64,000 nt of DNA, from NCBI RefSeq assembly GCF_050016015.1, contig NZ_JBNHEQ010000071.1:4949-68948 (forward strand), in the 5' to 3' direction. The position numbers and the translations under genes are program-made. The notes beneath the pieces are model-generated. The model did not search any database, had not been told where the DNA came from, and saw only the letters and a list, made by a program, of their open reading frames with translations. Of this stretch, positions 8,665 to 17,902 are shown piece after piece (the stretch's first letter is position 1; each line of letters starts with the position of its first letter). This DNA comes from Trichodesmium sp002260545. GTDB taxonomy: Bacteria; Cyanobacteriota; Cyanobacteriia; Cyanobacteriales; Microcoleaceae.

Positions 8665-9363
8665 TTATTGATGCCTTTTTTCTGCGGATAAAACTCTTAA
8701 AGCTGGAATATTTAATAATTTAATTGATTTACCATCTAGAGAAATTAGTTTTTGTTCGCTTAACTTACCAAAAACTCTGGAAATAGTTTCAGGAATAGTA
8801 CCTAATGATGCAGCTAATTGACTTTTACTCATATCTAGTTCGACTTCTGATGGATCGGGAGAATTGTCGCTTAACTCTAATAAATAAACGGCTAATCTTC
8901 CTGGTACTTCTTTCAGTGATAAATCTTCAATTAATTTGACAAATAAGCGCAAATTTTTGGCAAAAGCTGACAACATATTAATCGCAATAGTCGGCTGACT
9001 TTCTAATAGTTTTAAAAATTCTTTTCTAGGAAAAAATAATAACTCAGTTTTTGTTAATGCTTCTGCTGAAGCAGGATAACATTTGCCATCAAAAGCTGGT
9101 ACTTCAGCAAAATGTTCTCCCCTAGTAAATATGTGTAAAATTTGTTCTTTTCCTTCAGGAGAAAATTTAAAAACTTTGACTTTGCCAGAGAAAACAATAA
9201 AAAAGCCAACACCTGCTTCTCCTTCCCAAAAAATCGCTTCTTTGTTTTGATAAATTTGAAATTTAGCTATTTGGCTAACAGCCTGCAAATGTTCTGAGGG
9301 AAGATTATTAAACATTTGAGTATTAGCTATAAATTGACTAATTTGTGATATCTGCTCATTCAT
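8665..9363 (-). CDS. Crp/Fnr-family transcriptional regulator, probable hcp regulator
   Basis: 232 residues. A cyclic-nucleotide-binding-type beta barrel at about 20-135 (GEHFAEVPAFDG, then YPASAEAL) followed by a Crp-type HTH at about 150-225. The cAMP-contacting Arg-Ser pair is absent (PASAEA instead) and there is no N-terminal Cys cluster of oxygen-sensing FNR. The recognition helix reads PETISRV, that is ExxSR, the pattern by which FNR/Dnr-type proteins read TTGA half-sites. A perfect TTGAC-N4-GTCAA site lies upstream of hcp, 1.8 kb away. HcpR/Dnr-type regulators of nitrosative stress often sit near hcp; assigning this one to that role is inference. Confidence 0.8.
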   Translation of the reverse strand: MNEQISQISQFIANTQMFNNLPSEHLQAVSQIAKFQIYQNKEAIFWEGEAGVGFFIVFSGKVKVFKFSPEGKEQILHIFTRGEHFAEVPAFDGKCYPASAEALTKTELLFFPRKEFLKLLESQPTIAINMLSAFAKNLRLFVKLIEDLSLKEVPGRLAVYLLELSDNSPDPSEVELDMSKSQLAASLGTIPETISRVFGKLSEQKLISLDGKSIKLLNIPALRVLSAEKRHQ

Positions 9364-9393
9364 TGTTTATTTCAGAAAGTATAGCGCTACGCG

Positions 9394-9430
9394 CTAGGGA
9401 ATAGGGAATAGGGAATAGGGAATAGGGAAT
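9394..9430. repeat. Heptamer tandem repeat (TAGGGAA x5)
   Basis: Five head-to-tail heptamers upstream of the Crp/Fnr gene. Just before it is a small perfect palindrome, tagcgctacgcgcta (9381-9395). Confidence 0.85.
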
Positions 9431-9441
9431 TTTTAAAGGGT

Positions 9442-9464
9442 TTTCCTACGGAATGCTGCGCAAA
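9442..9464 (-). repeat. Short interspersed repeat family H
   Basis: Reads tttcctacggaatgctgcg then caaa. The reverse complement occurs inside the IS5-type transposase (33458-33484) and at 51163-51190, with variants near 37738, 50990, 56767 and 56873. Confidence 0.7.
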
Positions 9465-9762
9465 CAGGATTTAGAAATGTCCTAACCTTAATGCGTAGGG
9501 TTATATTAAGTAGATAGGTCATTTGAGCGCTCAGTTACCAGTTATCAGTACCTCCTATTGAAGCATCGGGATTGAAATACTAGGCGCGAATATTTTTTTC
9601 ATTCCCTTGAAAGGGCGAGACCTTATTTTTTTGTCTAATTAAACCTAAAAAAAAATTGTAGGGGCGGGTTTAGCCAAAAGTATTATATAAGCGATTTAAC
9701 CTTCAAAACCCGCCCGGCCTTAGTTGCATTTATTGATGCCCACCTACTTAAATCATCAATGG

Positions 9763-10023
9763 TATAGCAATCCTATTTTATTTGTGTATAAAAATCTTAC
9801 CGCTTTTAGGTATGGAGGGAACAGGCAACAGGGAACAGGTCATTTCAGTTATCAGTTATCAGTTATCAGTGAACCTCCGACTGAAGTCGGAGGCTTGAAA
9901 TACTGAATTAAATATTTTTTTCATCCCCTTAAAAGGGGAGGCTTTAGACCTCATTTTTTGGTAAAAGTTTCAGTTTTTTTATCTACTTTTTGATTACCCG
10001 CAACCTATGCGCGGATTGCTATA
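9763..10023. repeat. Interspersed inverted-repeat element family M, with nested repeats
   Basis: Ends tatagcaatcct and (inverted) gcgcggattgctata, about 260 bp, containing heptamer and hairpin repeats. The flanking 1.9-kb spacer (9364-11327) also holds a hairpin with gggcgggttt/aaacccgccc arms at 9662-9715 but no gene I can support. Confidence 0.55.
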
Positions 10024-10508
10024 GATTTTAAATCGTTGAAATAATTCGATCTTTTCGCTAAATTTTACTATATAAAAAGTGTAATATTTCATATTTTACA
10101 AACAAGATATTTATGACATTCATTAATGGATAATGGATAATTACCTCTCCCTTTTAGGGCTATGCTTTACCCACATCTTTCTTAACATAAAGCTTGACCA
10201 AATCAACAAATTATGTTCATGCCTTTAACAGGCTTTTTCCAGAGAAAAAATGTATTGAAAAGTAAATTTATTTTGATAAGTTAAGTAGTTTTGCCTAGCT
10301 ACTATGACTATTTCTCCCTTCTCCCCTGCTCCCTACTCCCCTGCTCCCCACAAGGGTTTCAAGAGTTATGGGTAATGGATAGCCTTTTAGGGAAAGGATT
10401 GACCAATAAGGAAAAAAAATTATTTTTTCCCCTTGAAATGGGAGGCTTTTCACCTAAATGATTTAATTAATAATTAATAATTATTAATTATTCGGTAAAA
10501 AAAATTAG

Positions 10509-10650
10509 AGCGTTTCTCAAGCTTATGAGGTACACCTATCTTTAATTTCTTTTCTATTTCTTATTTCCCTGTTCCCTGTTCCCTGTTCCCTATTCCCTGT
10601 TCCCTAAAACCTAGAATTTTGTACCTCACCAGCATGGGAATTGCTATATT
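10509..10650. repeat. Interspersed palindromic element family A (GAGGTACA...TGTACCTC)
   Basis: Inner inverted ends tatgaggtaca (left) and tgtacctca (right); outer part ends in gggaattgctatat. Interior is the ttccctg heptamer tract. Other copies: 30996-31085, 38035-38167, 56971-57040 (truncated) and 57885-58020. Confidence 0.7.
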
Positions 10651-11146
10651 AGTTAGAGACTGTTTGTAAAACAAGTATTAAGAGAGCTGAGAATGACTAA
10701 AATCTAAAATAGGTAAGACTTCAAGAGATTGAAATCTGGTAAATACCAGAGGTGGAAAGGTACATATATTCCTAGATTCTTAAGTTACAAATAGTTGTCT
10801 TGATTTCTTCCTTCCTCCATACCTGTTCCCTACCTCATTTTTATATTTCCTGATATATTCAATCTCTTATTAACTTGCATATAATTAGATTTTATTTCCT
10901 GGGAAAATAGATTTGAGTGTAAAGGGAGCAGAAAAAAGTCTTAACTTTTACTTGTAAAGCTATACGTCGTGATGTAGCATTAGTGAATTTTTGGAAATGC
11001 TTGATAGGAATTTCTACTTAAAAAAGATTTCTTAACTAAGTTTTAATAACAGCCATCATTTTTGAGAATTATCATAAAAATAGAAGTTCGCAGTTAAGTA
11101 AAATACAAAATTATTCATCAAACCCAAAAATTAAATTTACTAATTA

Positions 11147-11160
11147 TTGACTTAAGTCAA
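11147..11160. promoter_or_regulatory. FNR/HcpR-type operator upstream of hcp
   Basis: Perfect 14-bp palindrome ttgacttaagtcaa, matching the TTGAC-N4-GTCAA consensus of Crp/Fnr proteins with an ExxSR recognition helix. It lies 167 bp before the hcp start. A second short inverted repeat (agacaaaatgtct) follows directly. Confidence 0.6.
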
Positions 11161-11327
11161 AGACAAAATGTCTAGTCAGTAACTACAGTAAAAATATAAC
11201 ACTTCTTGCAGAAGTCAGGGAATAGGGAATAGGGGGGATGAAATTGTTGATTCTATATCTCTAATTGATTTAATTAAAACTTTTGCAAGAGTCTATACAG
11301 ATAAAAACCTACCAGGAGAAAAATATT

Positions 11328-12974
11328 ATGTCTATGTTTTGTGAACAATGTGAACAAACCGCCAGTGGGCAAGGTTGCCATCAATGGGGAGCTTGTGGCA
11401 AAAGTCCAGAATTGAACGCCGTACAAGATTTATTAGTTTACTGTCTACGGGGGTTGGCAGAAGTCAGACTCCAGGCAAAACAATTAAATATTCCTACTAG
11501 AGAAATAGATGTCTTTATCTGCGAGTCAATGTTTGCCACAATGACAAACGTTAACTTTAACAAAAAAAGCTTTGCTCAATATATCAAACAGGCGATCGCT
11601 CACCGGGAAAACTTGAAAACTCAGATTCCTGAAACTAAATTCTCTCCCGTAGCTAACTACGAACCAGACTATAGTGAAAGTTTATCTCTCCAAGGTGAAA
11701 ATGTTTCCCTCAAATTTCTTGCTCAGTCTGATAGTAATGTTGATATATTCTCTCTCAAATTAACAGTTATCTATGGTATTAAAGGAGCAGCTTCCTACAC
11801 ATTCCACGCTATGGAATTGGGAGAAGAAGATGAAAAAATTTATGATTTTATTGCCGAAGCATTAGTGGCTCTAGATAACCAAGACCTAACTCTTGACGAC
11901 TGGGTAAACCTAGCGTTGAAAGTAGGAGAAATTAATCTCACAGCAATGGAATTGTTAGACGCAGGTCATACAAAAACCTACGGTCATCCTGTACCGACCA
12001 CCGTACCGTTGCACCCCCGGAAAGGAAAAGCAATATTAGTTTCTGGTCACGATATTCGACAACTTGCAGCAATTTTAAAACAAACTGCTAATACTGATAT
12101 TACCATCTATACTCATGGCGAACTTTTGCCTTCCCACGGTTATCCGCTTTTGAAACAACAATATCCCCACTTCTACGGTCATTATGGTACTGCTTGGCAA
12201 AATCAGACTAAAGATTTTGCTAAATTCCCAGGTCCGATAGTTGTCACAACAAATTGTTTGATGCCACCCCACGAAAATTATGAGGATAAATTATTTAGTA
12301 TCGGTCCGGTGGGATATCCGGGAATGACTCATTTAGATCCAACAGCAGACGGTACGCCAGATTTTTCTCCTGTTATTGAAAAAGCGTTGTCGATGCCTGG
12401 ATTTACTGAGGATGGAGAACCGAAACAGGTAATGGTTGGTTTTGCCCGAAATACGGTTTTGAATGTTGCTGATACTGTGGTTGATGCGGTCAAGCAAGGG
12501 AAAATTCGTCATTTCTTTTTAGTGGGAGGTTGCGATGGAGCGAAACCAGACCGGAATTATTATACAGAGTTTGTGGAGAAGGTGCCGGAAGATTGTGTGG
12601 TTTTGACACTTGCTTGTGGTAAGTTCCGCTTTTTTGACAAAGAGATGGGTTTAATTGGAGAAATTCCTCGGTTGATGGATGTTGGTCAGTGTAATGATGC
12701 TTATTCAGCAATTCAAATTGCTTTAGGTTTGGCAAAAGCTTTTGATGTGGGTGTGAATGAGTTACCCTTGTCAATGATTTTGTCTTGGTATGAGCAAAAA
12801 GCAGTGGCAGTTTTGTTGACCTTATTGTATTTGGGAATTAAAGATATTCGCTTAGGTCCGACTTTACCTGCATTTATTTCGCCCAATGTTTTTGAGTTGT
12901 TGCAGCAAAACTATAATTTACAGGCGATCGCTACTCCGGATGAAGATTTAGCAGCTTGTTTGGGTGGTGGTTGA
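11328..12974 (+). CDS. hcp: Hydroxylamine reductase / hybrid cluster protein
   Basis: 548 residues from the ATG at 11328, preceded by the ribosome-binding site aggaga; the upstream in-frame TTG at 11283 is rejected. The protein carries a cubane Fe-S cluster and a hybrid Fe-S-O cluster and acts on hydroxylamine or, more likely physiologically, NO. Seen: N-terminal C5-x2-C8-x8-C17-x5-C23, the spacing of [4Fe-4S] class I Hcp; later hybrid-cluster ligands in VVTTNCLMPP, LVGGCDGAKPDR, LTLACGKFRF and VGQCNDAYSA. Length and C-terminus match the family. A Crp/Fnr gene stands upstream on the other strand and a TTGAC-N4-GTCAA site lies in front, so induction by nitrite/NO or anoxia is likely. Confidence 0.96.
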   Translation: MSMFCEQCEQTASGQGCHQWGACGKSPELNAVQDLLVYCLRGLAEVRLQAKQLNIPTREIDVFICESMFATMTNVNFNKKSFAQYIKQAIAHRENLKTQIPETKFSPVANYEPDYSESLSLQGENVSLKFLAQSDSNVDIFSLKLTVIYGIKGAASYTFHAMELGEEDEKIYDFIAEALVALDNQDLTLDDWVNLALKVGEINLTAMELLDAGHTKTYGHPVPTTVPLHPRKGKAILVSGHDIRQLAAILKQTANTDITIYTHGELLPSHGYPLLKQQYPHFYGHYGTAWQNQTKDFAKFPGPIVVTTNCLMPPHENYEDKLFSIGPVGYPGMTHLDPTADGTPDFSPVIEKALSMPGFTEDGEPKQVMVGFARNTVLNVADTVVDAVKQGKIRHFFLVGGCDGAKPDRNYYTEFVEKVPEDCVVLTLACGKFRFFDKEMGLIGEIPRLMDVGQCNDAYSAIQIALGLAKAFDVGVNELPLSMILSWYEQKAVAVLLTLLYLGIKDIRLGPTLPAFISPNVFELLQQNYNLQAIATPDEDLAACLGGG

Positions 12975-13589
12975 GATGAATTAGGTTATAGAAACCATCT
13001 GATATTTTTGAGCTTCTCCCACTATTCTTGAAATCTTGACATTGAGCTAATGGAAAAATTGTCAAATACCTAAAGATATTATTAGTGGGACTTAAACAAC
13101 TTAATAAGCAAAATTAGACCATAATGTTTATAAACCAAGAATTTTACCTCGAAGCTGTCTGAAGTTAAGTGAAAATATGAATGTATTTACTTCTTATAAA
13201 GAGAGGTTAGGTTATATTTGAGCTTAAAAATTGTTTAAGTTCCATTGATTTTGATAAAAAATATCTTATCTTTAAGAGAATACTAATATTCAAAAATAAT
13301 TTATAGAAGATTCCTGTTTGGGTAGCATTTTCTGAGAAAGATTAGTCTAGATAGGCAAATTACTTTCGATGTGATAAAACTGTTTGTTTAAAATTCCGTA
13401 AAAATACCCTTAGGTATTAAGTGTTCATACATTTTTGAAGTAAAATCTTCGTTTGTATATTTGAGGGTATTTTATTAGTATTTTTTGTGTAATTACTACT
13501 ATTGCGATGAAAGACTATTGATAAAAGATATTATGACTAATTTTAGTTCAATTCAACAGAAGGAATTTTTTTGAAGGTAACTTTTTACT
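12975..13589. other. AT-rich spacer without recognised gene
   Basis: 615 bp between hcp and the GTPase gene. Contains a weak inverted pair (aaaataccctta near 13403 and gagggtatttta near 13463) that could be a hairpin; no gene or family repeat seen. Confidence 0.35.
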
Positions 13590-14318
13590 ATGGAATTTAT
13601 TATTATAATACTAATAATTATTGCAGTAATATTTATTATAGGAATTTGTGTTGGTGCAGGAGGAACATACACAGTACTTAAGTGGAAACATATTTTAATT
13701 GCATTGAAGGGTAAAAAACTTGCTGTTTTAGGATCTCGAGGAACTGGTAAAACAACATTATTAGATTATCTCACTCAAGGAATACAAAGTAAAGAATATG
13801 AGCTGACTTACTATGAACCAACTAATGAAAGACGTTTTATGCTTGATGAAAATACATGGATTTCCCTAAAAAAAAGCGCTGATGTAGGTGGAGATACGGC
13901 TTCTCACAGTACTTGGCAAACCCTATTTAAGGAATCTGATTTAGTTTTTTATCTAGTTCGAGCCGATCTTCTAATTAAAAAGGATTGGGATACACAAATT
14001 CGTGTTGAAACAGATCTAAGTTTAATTCAAAATTGGTGGCAAAGTTATGAGTCTCAAAACAAAAAAAAAATATTTAAAATATTTAATAAAAAGAAAAAAA
14101 AGTTGTTAATTATTTGCACTTTTTGCGATCAAGTCGATCAACTGCAAAGATATATACAAAGAGATATACCTTGTATGATAGATAATGATAAGCTTCGTAA
14201 AAATTTTTCACCCCTACATAAATATAGTACAGGAATTAAAGTTGTTTTGGGTAGCCTTTCAACCAAAGATAATACAAAAAGGCTTGTTGAATTAGTTTTT
14301 AAGAGTATTTTAAAATGA
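13590..14318 (+). CDS. Membrane-anchored small GTPase of Arf/SRPRB-like type
   Basis: 242 residues. One N-terminal membrane helix (residues 3-28, nearly all Ile/Val/Leu/Gly), then a GTPase core: P-loop GSRGTGKTT near 48-56, G3 motif DVGGD near 98 followed by a Trp (HSTWQTLF) and LVFYLVRAD, as in the Arf/SRPRB class. The catalytic Gln after DVGG is Asp here, and the G4 motif is weak: TFCDQ stands where NKxD/TKxD is expected, so guanine specificity is uncertain. Basic, Lys-rich insert near 155-172. The stop overlaps the next ATG (ATGA), so it heads an operon of two or three genes. No family name that I recognise for the set; function unknown. Confidence 0.7.
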   Translation: MEFIIIILIIIAVIFIIGICVGAGGTYTVLKWKHILIALKGKKLAVLGSRGTGKTTLLDYLTQGIQSKEYELTYYEPTNERRFMLDENTWISLKKSADVGGDTASHSTWQTLFKESDLVFYLVRADLLIKKDWDTQIRVETDLSLIQNWWQSYESQNKKKIFKIFNKKKKKLLIICTFCDQVDQLQRYIQRDIPCMIDNDKLRKNFSPLHKYSTGIKVVLGSLSTKDNTKRLVELVFKSILK

Positions 14319-15022
14319 TTAAACTAGAACATTCTTTTCAACCTCTCGATAATAAAACACCCAATATTATTGAGATAAATAAACAATGCCTCGATCATTC
14401 TGTGCCATCTGACCAGGAAAAAAGACAGAAATTTATGTCCAAGATTTCTAGAGTTGTACAAGCTGGCAAGAAGGAACAAAATTATCTATCAAATATAGTT
14501 ATCTATTACACAAATCGTGAATTTCTAATTAAAACTATTCCCAAAGAAAAAGATGTCCTTAATCGGATTGCACCCATTATAAGTTATGGAGAATTTCCAG
14601 AGCATGAGTTAGAAGAAATAGATTGGGTTGACAAAGTGGTAAACGATATTGAAAGATTTGCTTCTGATAATCATTTAACTTTCAATAATAAGAACGATCT
14701 ACTAGAAAAGACTAAATTGTCTTTAACTGATGTTTGGAAGAAAAAAAAAGAGACGTTCCAAAAGATAGATTTAATTTGTCGTCTATTCTTGGCGGTAATA
14801 CTTCCCCTAGCTCTAATTTATATCCTTCTTCACACTCCTCAAACAGCTCAAGAACGAATACCCAAACTAATCCGCAACTGGTTTCTGGAAATACAAATTC
14901 TACAGCCTGTCCAGGACAAGACTCCCCCTCCATCAGTAATGCAGATAGCGTTATTCATTTCCCTGAACAATGCACTGATGATATCTCTAGCAAAAATCAA
15001 GGTATCGAAATTAATTCGCTAG
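14315..15022 (+). CDS. Single-pass membrane protein of the GTPase operon
   Basis: 235 residues, translationally coupled to the GTPase by ATGA overlap. Residues 1-145 look soluble and helical; a membrane segment follows at about 153-173 (LFLAVILPLALIYILL). The tail after the helix looks less protein-like and overlaps a different frame that encodes a Ser/Asn/Thr-rich linker leading into the next gene. At 14741-14749 there is a run of nine A just before the membrane segment; a -1 shift there would bypass the helix and join the N-terminal part to the downstream domain. Alternatively a single indel separates what was once one protein. Unknown family. Confidence 0.55.
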   Translation: MIKLEHSFQPLDNKTPNIIEINKQCLDHSVPSDQEKRQKFMSKISRVVQAGKKEQNYLSNIVIYYTNREFLIKTIPKEKDVLNRIAPIISYGEFPEHELEEIDWVDKVVNDIERFASDNHLTFNNKNDLLEKTKLSLTDVWKKKKETFQKIDLICRLFLAVILPLALIYILLHTPQTAQERIPKLIRNWFLEIQILQPVQDKTPPPSVMQIALFISLNNALMISLAKIKVSKLIR

Positions 15023-15051
15023 TCACAGAAACTCAAGTCAAGAATAAAAAC

Positions 15052-15843
15052 ATGGATACAAATAATTATCTTCCCGAAGAGCCAGAAAAACGTAGAGTTA
15101 TTATGGTTCTTTCTCGTCAAGAATTAAGTCAACTAGAAATTGATGCAGAATCAGACAACTCAGCCCGTGAACTACTCTTAAATAGACAAGTTTCTTTACT
15201 TGATGATTCAGCAAAAGATGATAGTTCTCTTATTAAAAAACTTAGAAATAGTGGACTTCTAAATCCAGGAACTATCTTAATTCAAAGTCCTTACGATCCT
15301 TCAGATTATGCAGAAGTTTCAAACGCATCTTATAGTTTTGCTCAAGCTAAGTGTATTAATTTTACTAACCTTTGTGGTCTTTTAGGTGCAAAGAAAATTA
15401 CTGTGGAACACATGGAAATGAAAAGTTTCGATAAGAAAACCAAGGTTGCTGCTAAAGCTGATACTTCTGGTGGTGGGGCTAATGTTGAAGTTGAAAGTTA
15501 TGCTCGGGATAAAATGGAAAAAGCAATAATGATTGAAGAGGAATACGATCCCTCAGAGCCAAATATTGAAGAAGCTAGAAGTTTTTTGATGGAGAATCAA
15601 TGGCTTAGTGATGCTCATATGAAAGGTCTTATTTTTAAAAGAGAAAAAGGAATTAGAATCAAAAAACACAAATTTGTATTAAGTCTCACTGAAGAATCTC
15701 AGAAAAATCTAAAAGTAGCATTTTCTTTAAACCTTCCCCAAAACCCAAGTATTCCAATAGTTGGAAAATTGAATGCAAATCTTGAGCAAACAAAAAAAGA
15801 GACGTTCGATTTCTCCCTAGAAATTAATGTAGAGTTTTGGTAA
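15052..15843 (+). CDS. Unknown protein, C-terminal beta-rich domain; may be the second half of the preceding gene
   Basis: 264 residues from the ATG at 15052 (MDTNNYLPEE); the same frame is open back to 14734 through a Ser/Asn/Thr-rich stretch, so the true N-terminus could be created by frameshifting from the previous gene. Visible parts: a 30-residue leader, a helical part with paired hydrophobics (VIMVLSRQELSQLEI), then LLGAKKITVEHMEMKS and alternating-residue strands with a Gly-rich turn (DTSGGGANVEVES) and a C-terminal strand series (VAFSLNLPQNPSIPIVG). The alternating pattern suggests a beta sandwich or membrane-active sheet, but I cannot name a family. Start lacks a clear ribosome-binding site, which favours coupling to the upstream gene. 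Confidence 0.5.
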   Translation: MDTNNYLPEEPEKRRVIMVLSRQELSQLEIDAESDNSARELLLNRQVSLLDDSAKDDSSLIKKLRNSGLLNPGTILIQSPYDPSDYAEVSNASYSFAQAKCINFTNLCGLLGAKKITVEHMEMKSFDKKTKVAAKADTSGGGANVEVESYARDKMEKAIMIEEEYDPSEPNIEEARSFLMENQWLSDAHMKGLIFKREKGIRIKKHKFVLSLTEESQKNLKVAFSLNLPQNPSIPIVGKLNANLEQTKKETFDFSLEINVEFW

Positions 15844-16049
15844 ATGGTTATAGCTTTTCTACAATTACTCCTTGTTCCTTTGTAGAAACATATTGGGTTA
15901 AGAGTAAGTTTAGCTATAAACATGATAATTTGATCTTGGTATTAACTTAAGATTTCAGAAGTGGGGGGAAGGAATACAAGAGAAAGGTTAAAGAATGCTC
16001 CCCTACTCCCCTACTCCCCCGCTCCCCTACTCCTTAAAAAAGACTTTTG

Positions 16050-16063
16050 AGCGCAAACCCTAA
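16050..16063. repeat. End of interspersed repeat family K, next to ilvB
   Basis: Reads gcgcaaaccctaatta after a cttaaaaaagacttttgag stretch and a G/C-rich heptamer tract (about 15998-16034). It matches one end of the full copy at 59924-60150. Confidence 0.45.
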
Positions 16064-17902
16064 TTAAAACTTAGTACCACATTCAGGACAGAAATTATTA
16101 GTAGCAACACTTTCGTATCCACAATTGCTACAAGTAATTGACTCCACCGCTTGCTCAAGCTGTTTCCGAATAGGCAAACCCTCCATTTGAGCATTACTCT
16201 TACCAGGAGGAATCATTGGATAACAATTTTCATCCTTAGTTACACGAGCATCCATTAAAACAGGTCCGTCATAAGCTAACATTTGAGCGATCGCCTCTTT
16301 CAACTCATCCCGACGAGAAATCATCATCCCCTTCACCCCATAAGCTTCAGCCAACTTAACAAAATCTGGCATTCCCACTTCCATATTAGAAGAAGAATAA
16401 CGCTCGCCAAAAAATGCCTGTTGCCACTGACGCACCATACCCTGCCAACCATTATTAATAATCACAGTTTTAACATTAATACCATAATGCGCCAGAGTAC
16501 CCAACTCCTGAATATTCATTTGAATACTAGCATCACCAGCAATACAAATCACCTGTCGGTTTGGCAGTGCCACTTTTGCACCCATAGCAGCAGGCATCCC
16601 ATAACCCATAGTACCCAAACCTGCACTAGAAAGCCATTGGCGAGGACCATTTTTCAGAAATTGAGCTGCCCACATTTGATGCTGACCAACATCAGTAGTA
16701 TAGTAAGCATCTGGAGCCATTTTCCCAACTTCATTAATCACCTCTTGAGGTGACATACTATCTGGATGTTCGGGAGCGACTAATGGATAATCTTCTTTCC
16801 AACGATTAATTCGTTCTAACCAAGGTTGGGTTTGATTAGAATTAGCTGGATCGCCCATCTCCCGACAACGACGTAACATATCGATCAAAACTTGACGTAC
16901 ATCTCCCACGATCGGAACATCAGGAGTTCGGTTTTTACCTACCTCTGCGGGGTCAATATCAATATGAATTACTTTAGCGTTACAAGCAAATTCATCTAAC
17001 TTTCCTGTTACTCGGTCATCAAAACGAGAACCAACAGCAATTAATAAGTCACATTCACTCACAGCAAAGTTAGCATAAGCAGTGCCGTGCATTCCTAACA
17101 TTCCCACTGAAAGGGGATGATGTTCATTAAAAGCACCTTTCCCCATCAAAGTAGTAGTGGCAGGAACATTAAAATGTTCTGCTAATTCTTGAATTTCTGC
17201 ATGAGCATCAGCAGAAATTGCACCACCACCTATATACAATAAAGGACGACGTGCTTCTCGGATTAAATTAACTGCTTGGTTAATCTGACGAGGATTACCT
17301 TTAATAGTAGGACGATATCCAGGTAGTCTGATAGAAGCAGGTTCAACTGGTTCATAGTCAAATTCTTCCAATCCTACATCTTTGGGTATGTCAATCAAGA
17401 CTGGACCTGGACGACCTGTACTAGCAATATGGAATGCTTCTGCAACAATTCTGGCCATATCCCTTGGGTCTCGAACCACATAAGAATGTTTGACTATGGG
17501 TAGGGTAATGCCGTAGATGTCTGTTTCTTGGAAAGCATCAGTACCAATCATTGGTCGGCCTACTTGCCCTGTAACTACAACCATGGGAATTGAGTCCATC
17601 TGAGCAGTAGCAATACCTGTGACTAGGTTTGTTGCTCCTGGACCCGATGTGGCAAAACATACACCTACTTTACCAGTAGCACGGGCATATCCATCAGCAG
17701 CATGGGCAGCTCCTTGTTCGTGTCTGACTAGGATATGTTCTAGGTCCCCGGCAGCTTCTACTCGGTAGAGTTCGTCGTAAATTGGCAAAATTGCACCGCC
17801 TGGGTAGCCAAATATGTGTTTGACTCCATGACGTTTAAGACTATCCATTAGTGCAAAAGCACCGGTGGCTCGTTTGAGGGTTACTTTACTTTGTAACTGC
17901 AC
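16064..17902 (-). CDS. ilvB: Acetolactate synthase large (catalytic) subunit with C-terminal zinc ribbon
   Basis: 612 residues. Condenses two pyruvates, or pyruvate with 2-oxobutyrate, in the first common step of Val/Leu/Ile synthesis; ThDP, Mg and FAD dependent, cytosolic. Seen: catalytic Glu in VRHEQGAAHAADGY, ThDP/Mg motif GDASIQMN ending in NN (IINNGWQG), FAD and central domain motifs (GSRFDDRVTGKL). Length exceeds the usual 560-590 because of a C-terminal tail with C591-x2-C594 and C605-x2-C608 (CSNCG, CPECGTKF), a small zinc ribbon. The regulatory ilvH/N subunit is not adjacent. Divergent from glnB, with a 595-bp spacer between. Confidence 0.96.
   Translation of the reverse strand: MQLQSKVTLKRATGAFALMDSLKRHGVKHIFGYPGGAILPIYDELYRVEAAGDLEHILVRHEQGAAHAADGYARATGKVGVCFATSGPGATNLVTGIATAQMDSIPMVVVTGQVGRPMIGTDAFQETDIYGITLPIVKHSYVVRDPRDMARIVAEAFHIASTGRPGPVLIDIPKDVGLEEFDYEPVEPASIRLPGYRPTIKGNPRQINQAVNLIREARRPLLYIGGGAISADAHAEIQELAEHFNVPATTTLMGKGAFNEHHPLSVGMLGMHGTAYANFAVSECDLLIAVGSRFDDRVTGKLDEFACNAKVIHIDIDPAEVGKNRTPDVPIVGDVRQVLIDMLRRCREMGDPANSNQTQPWLERINRWKEDYPLVAPEHPDSMSPQEVINEVGKMAPDAYYTTDVGQHQMWAAQFLKNGPRQWLSSAGLGTMGYGMPAAMGAKVALPNRQVICIAGDASIQMNIQELGTLAHYGINVKTVIINNGWQGMVRQWQQAFFGERYSSSNMEVGMPDFVKLAEAYGVKGMMISRRDELKEAIAQMLAYDGPVLMDARVTKDENCYPMIPPGKSNAQMEGLPIRKQLEQAVESITCSNCGYESVATNNFCPECGTKF

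Noticed and set aside
11283..11327. Earlier TTG start for hcp
   Set aside because: The ATG at 11328 has a good ribosome-binding site and gives the normal N-terminal Cys motif; the extension is not conserved-looking.
14712..14933. Minus-strand gene in the GTPase cluster
   Set aside because: Antisense shadow of the overlap region.
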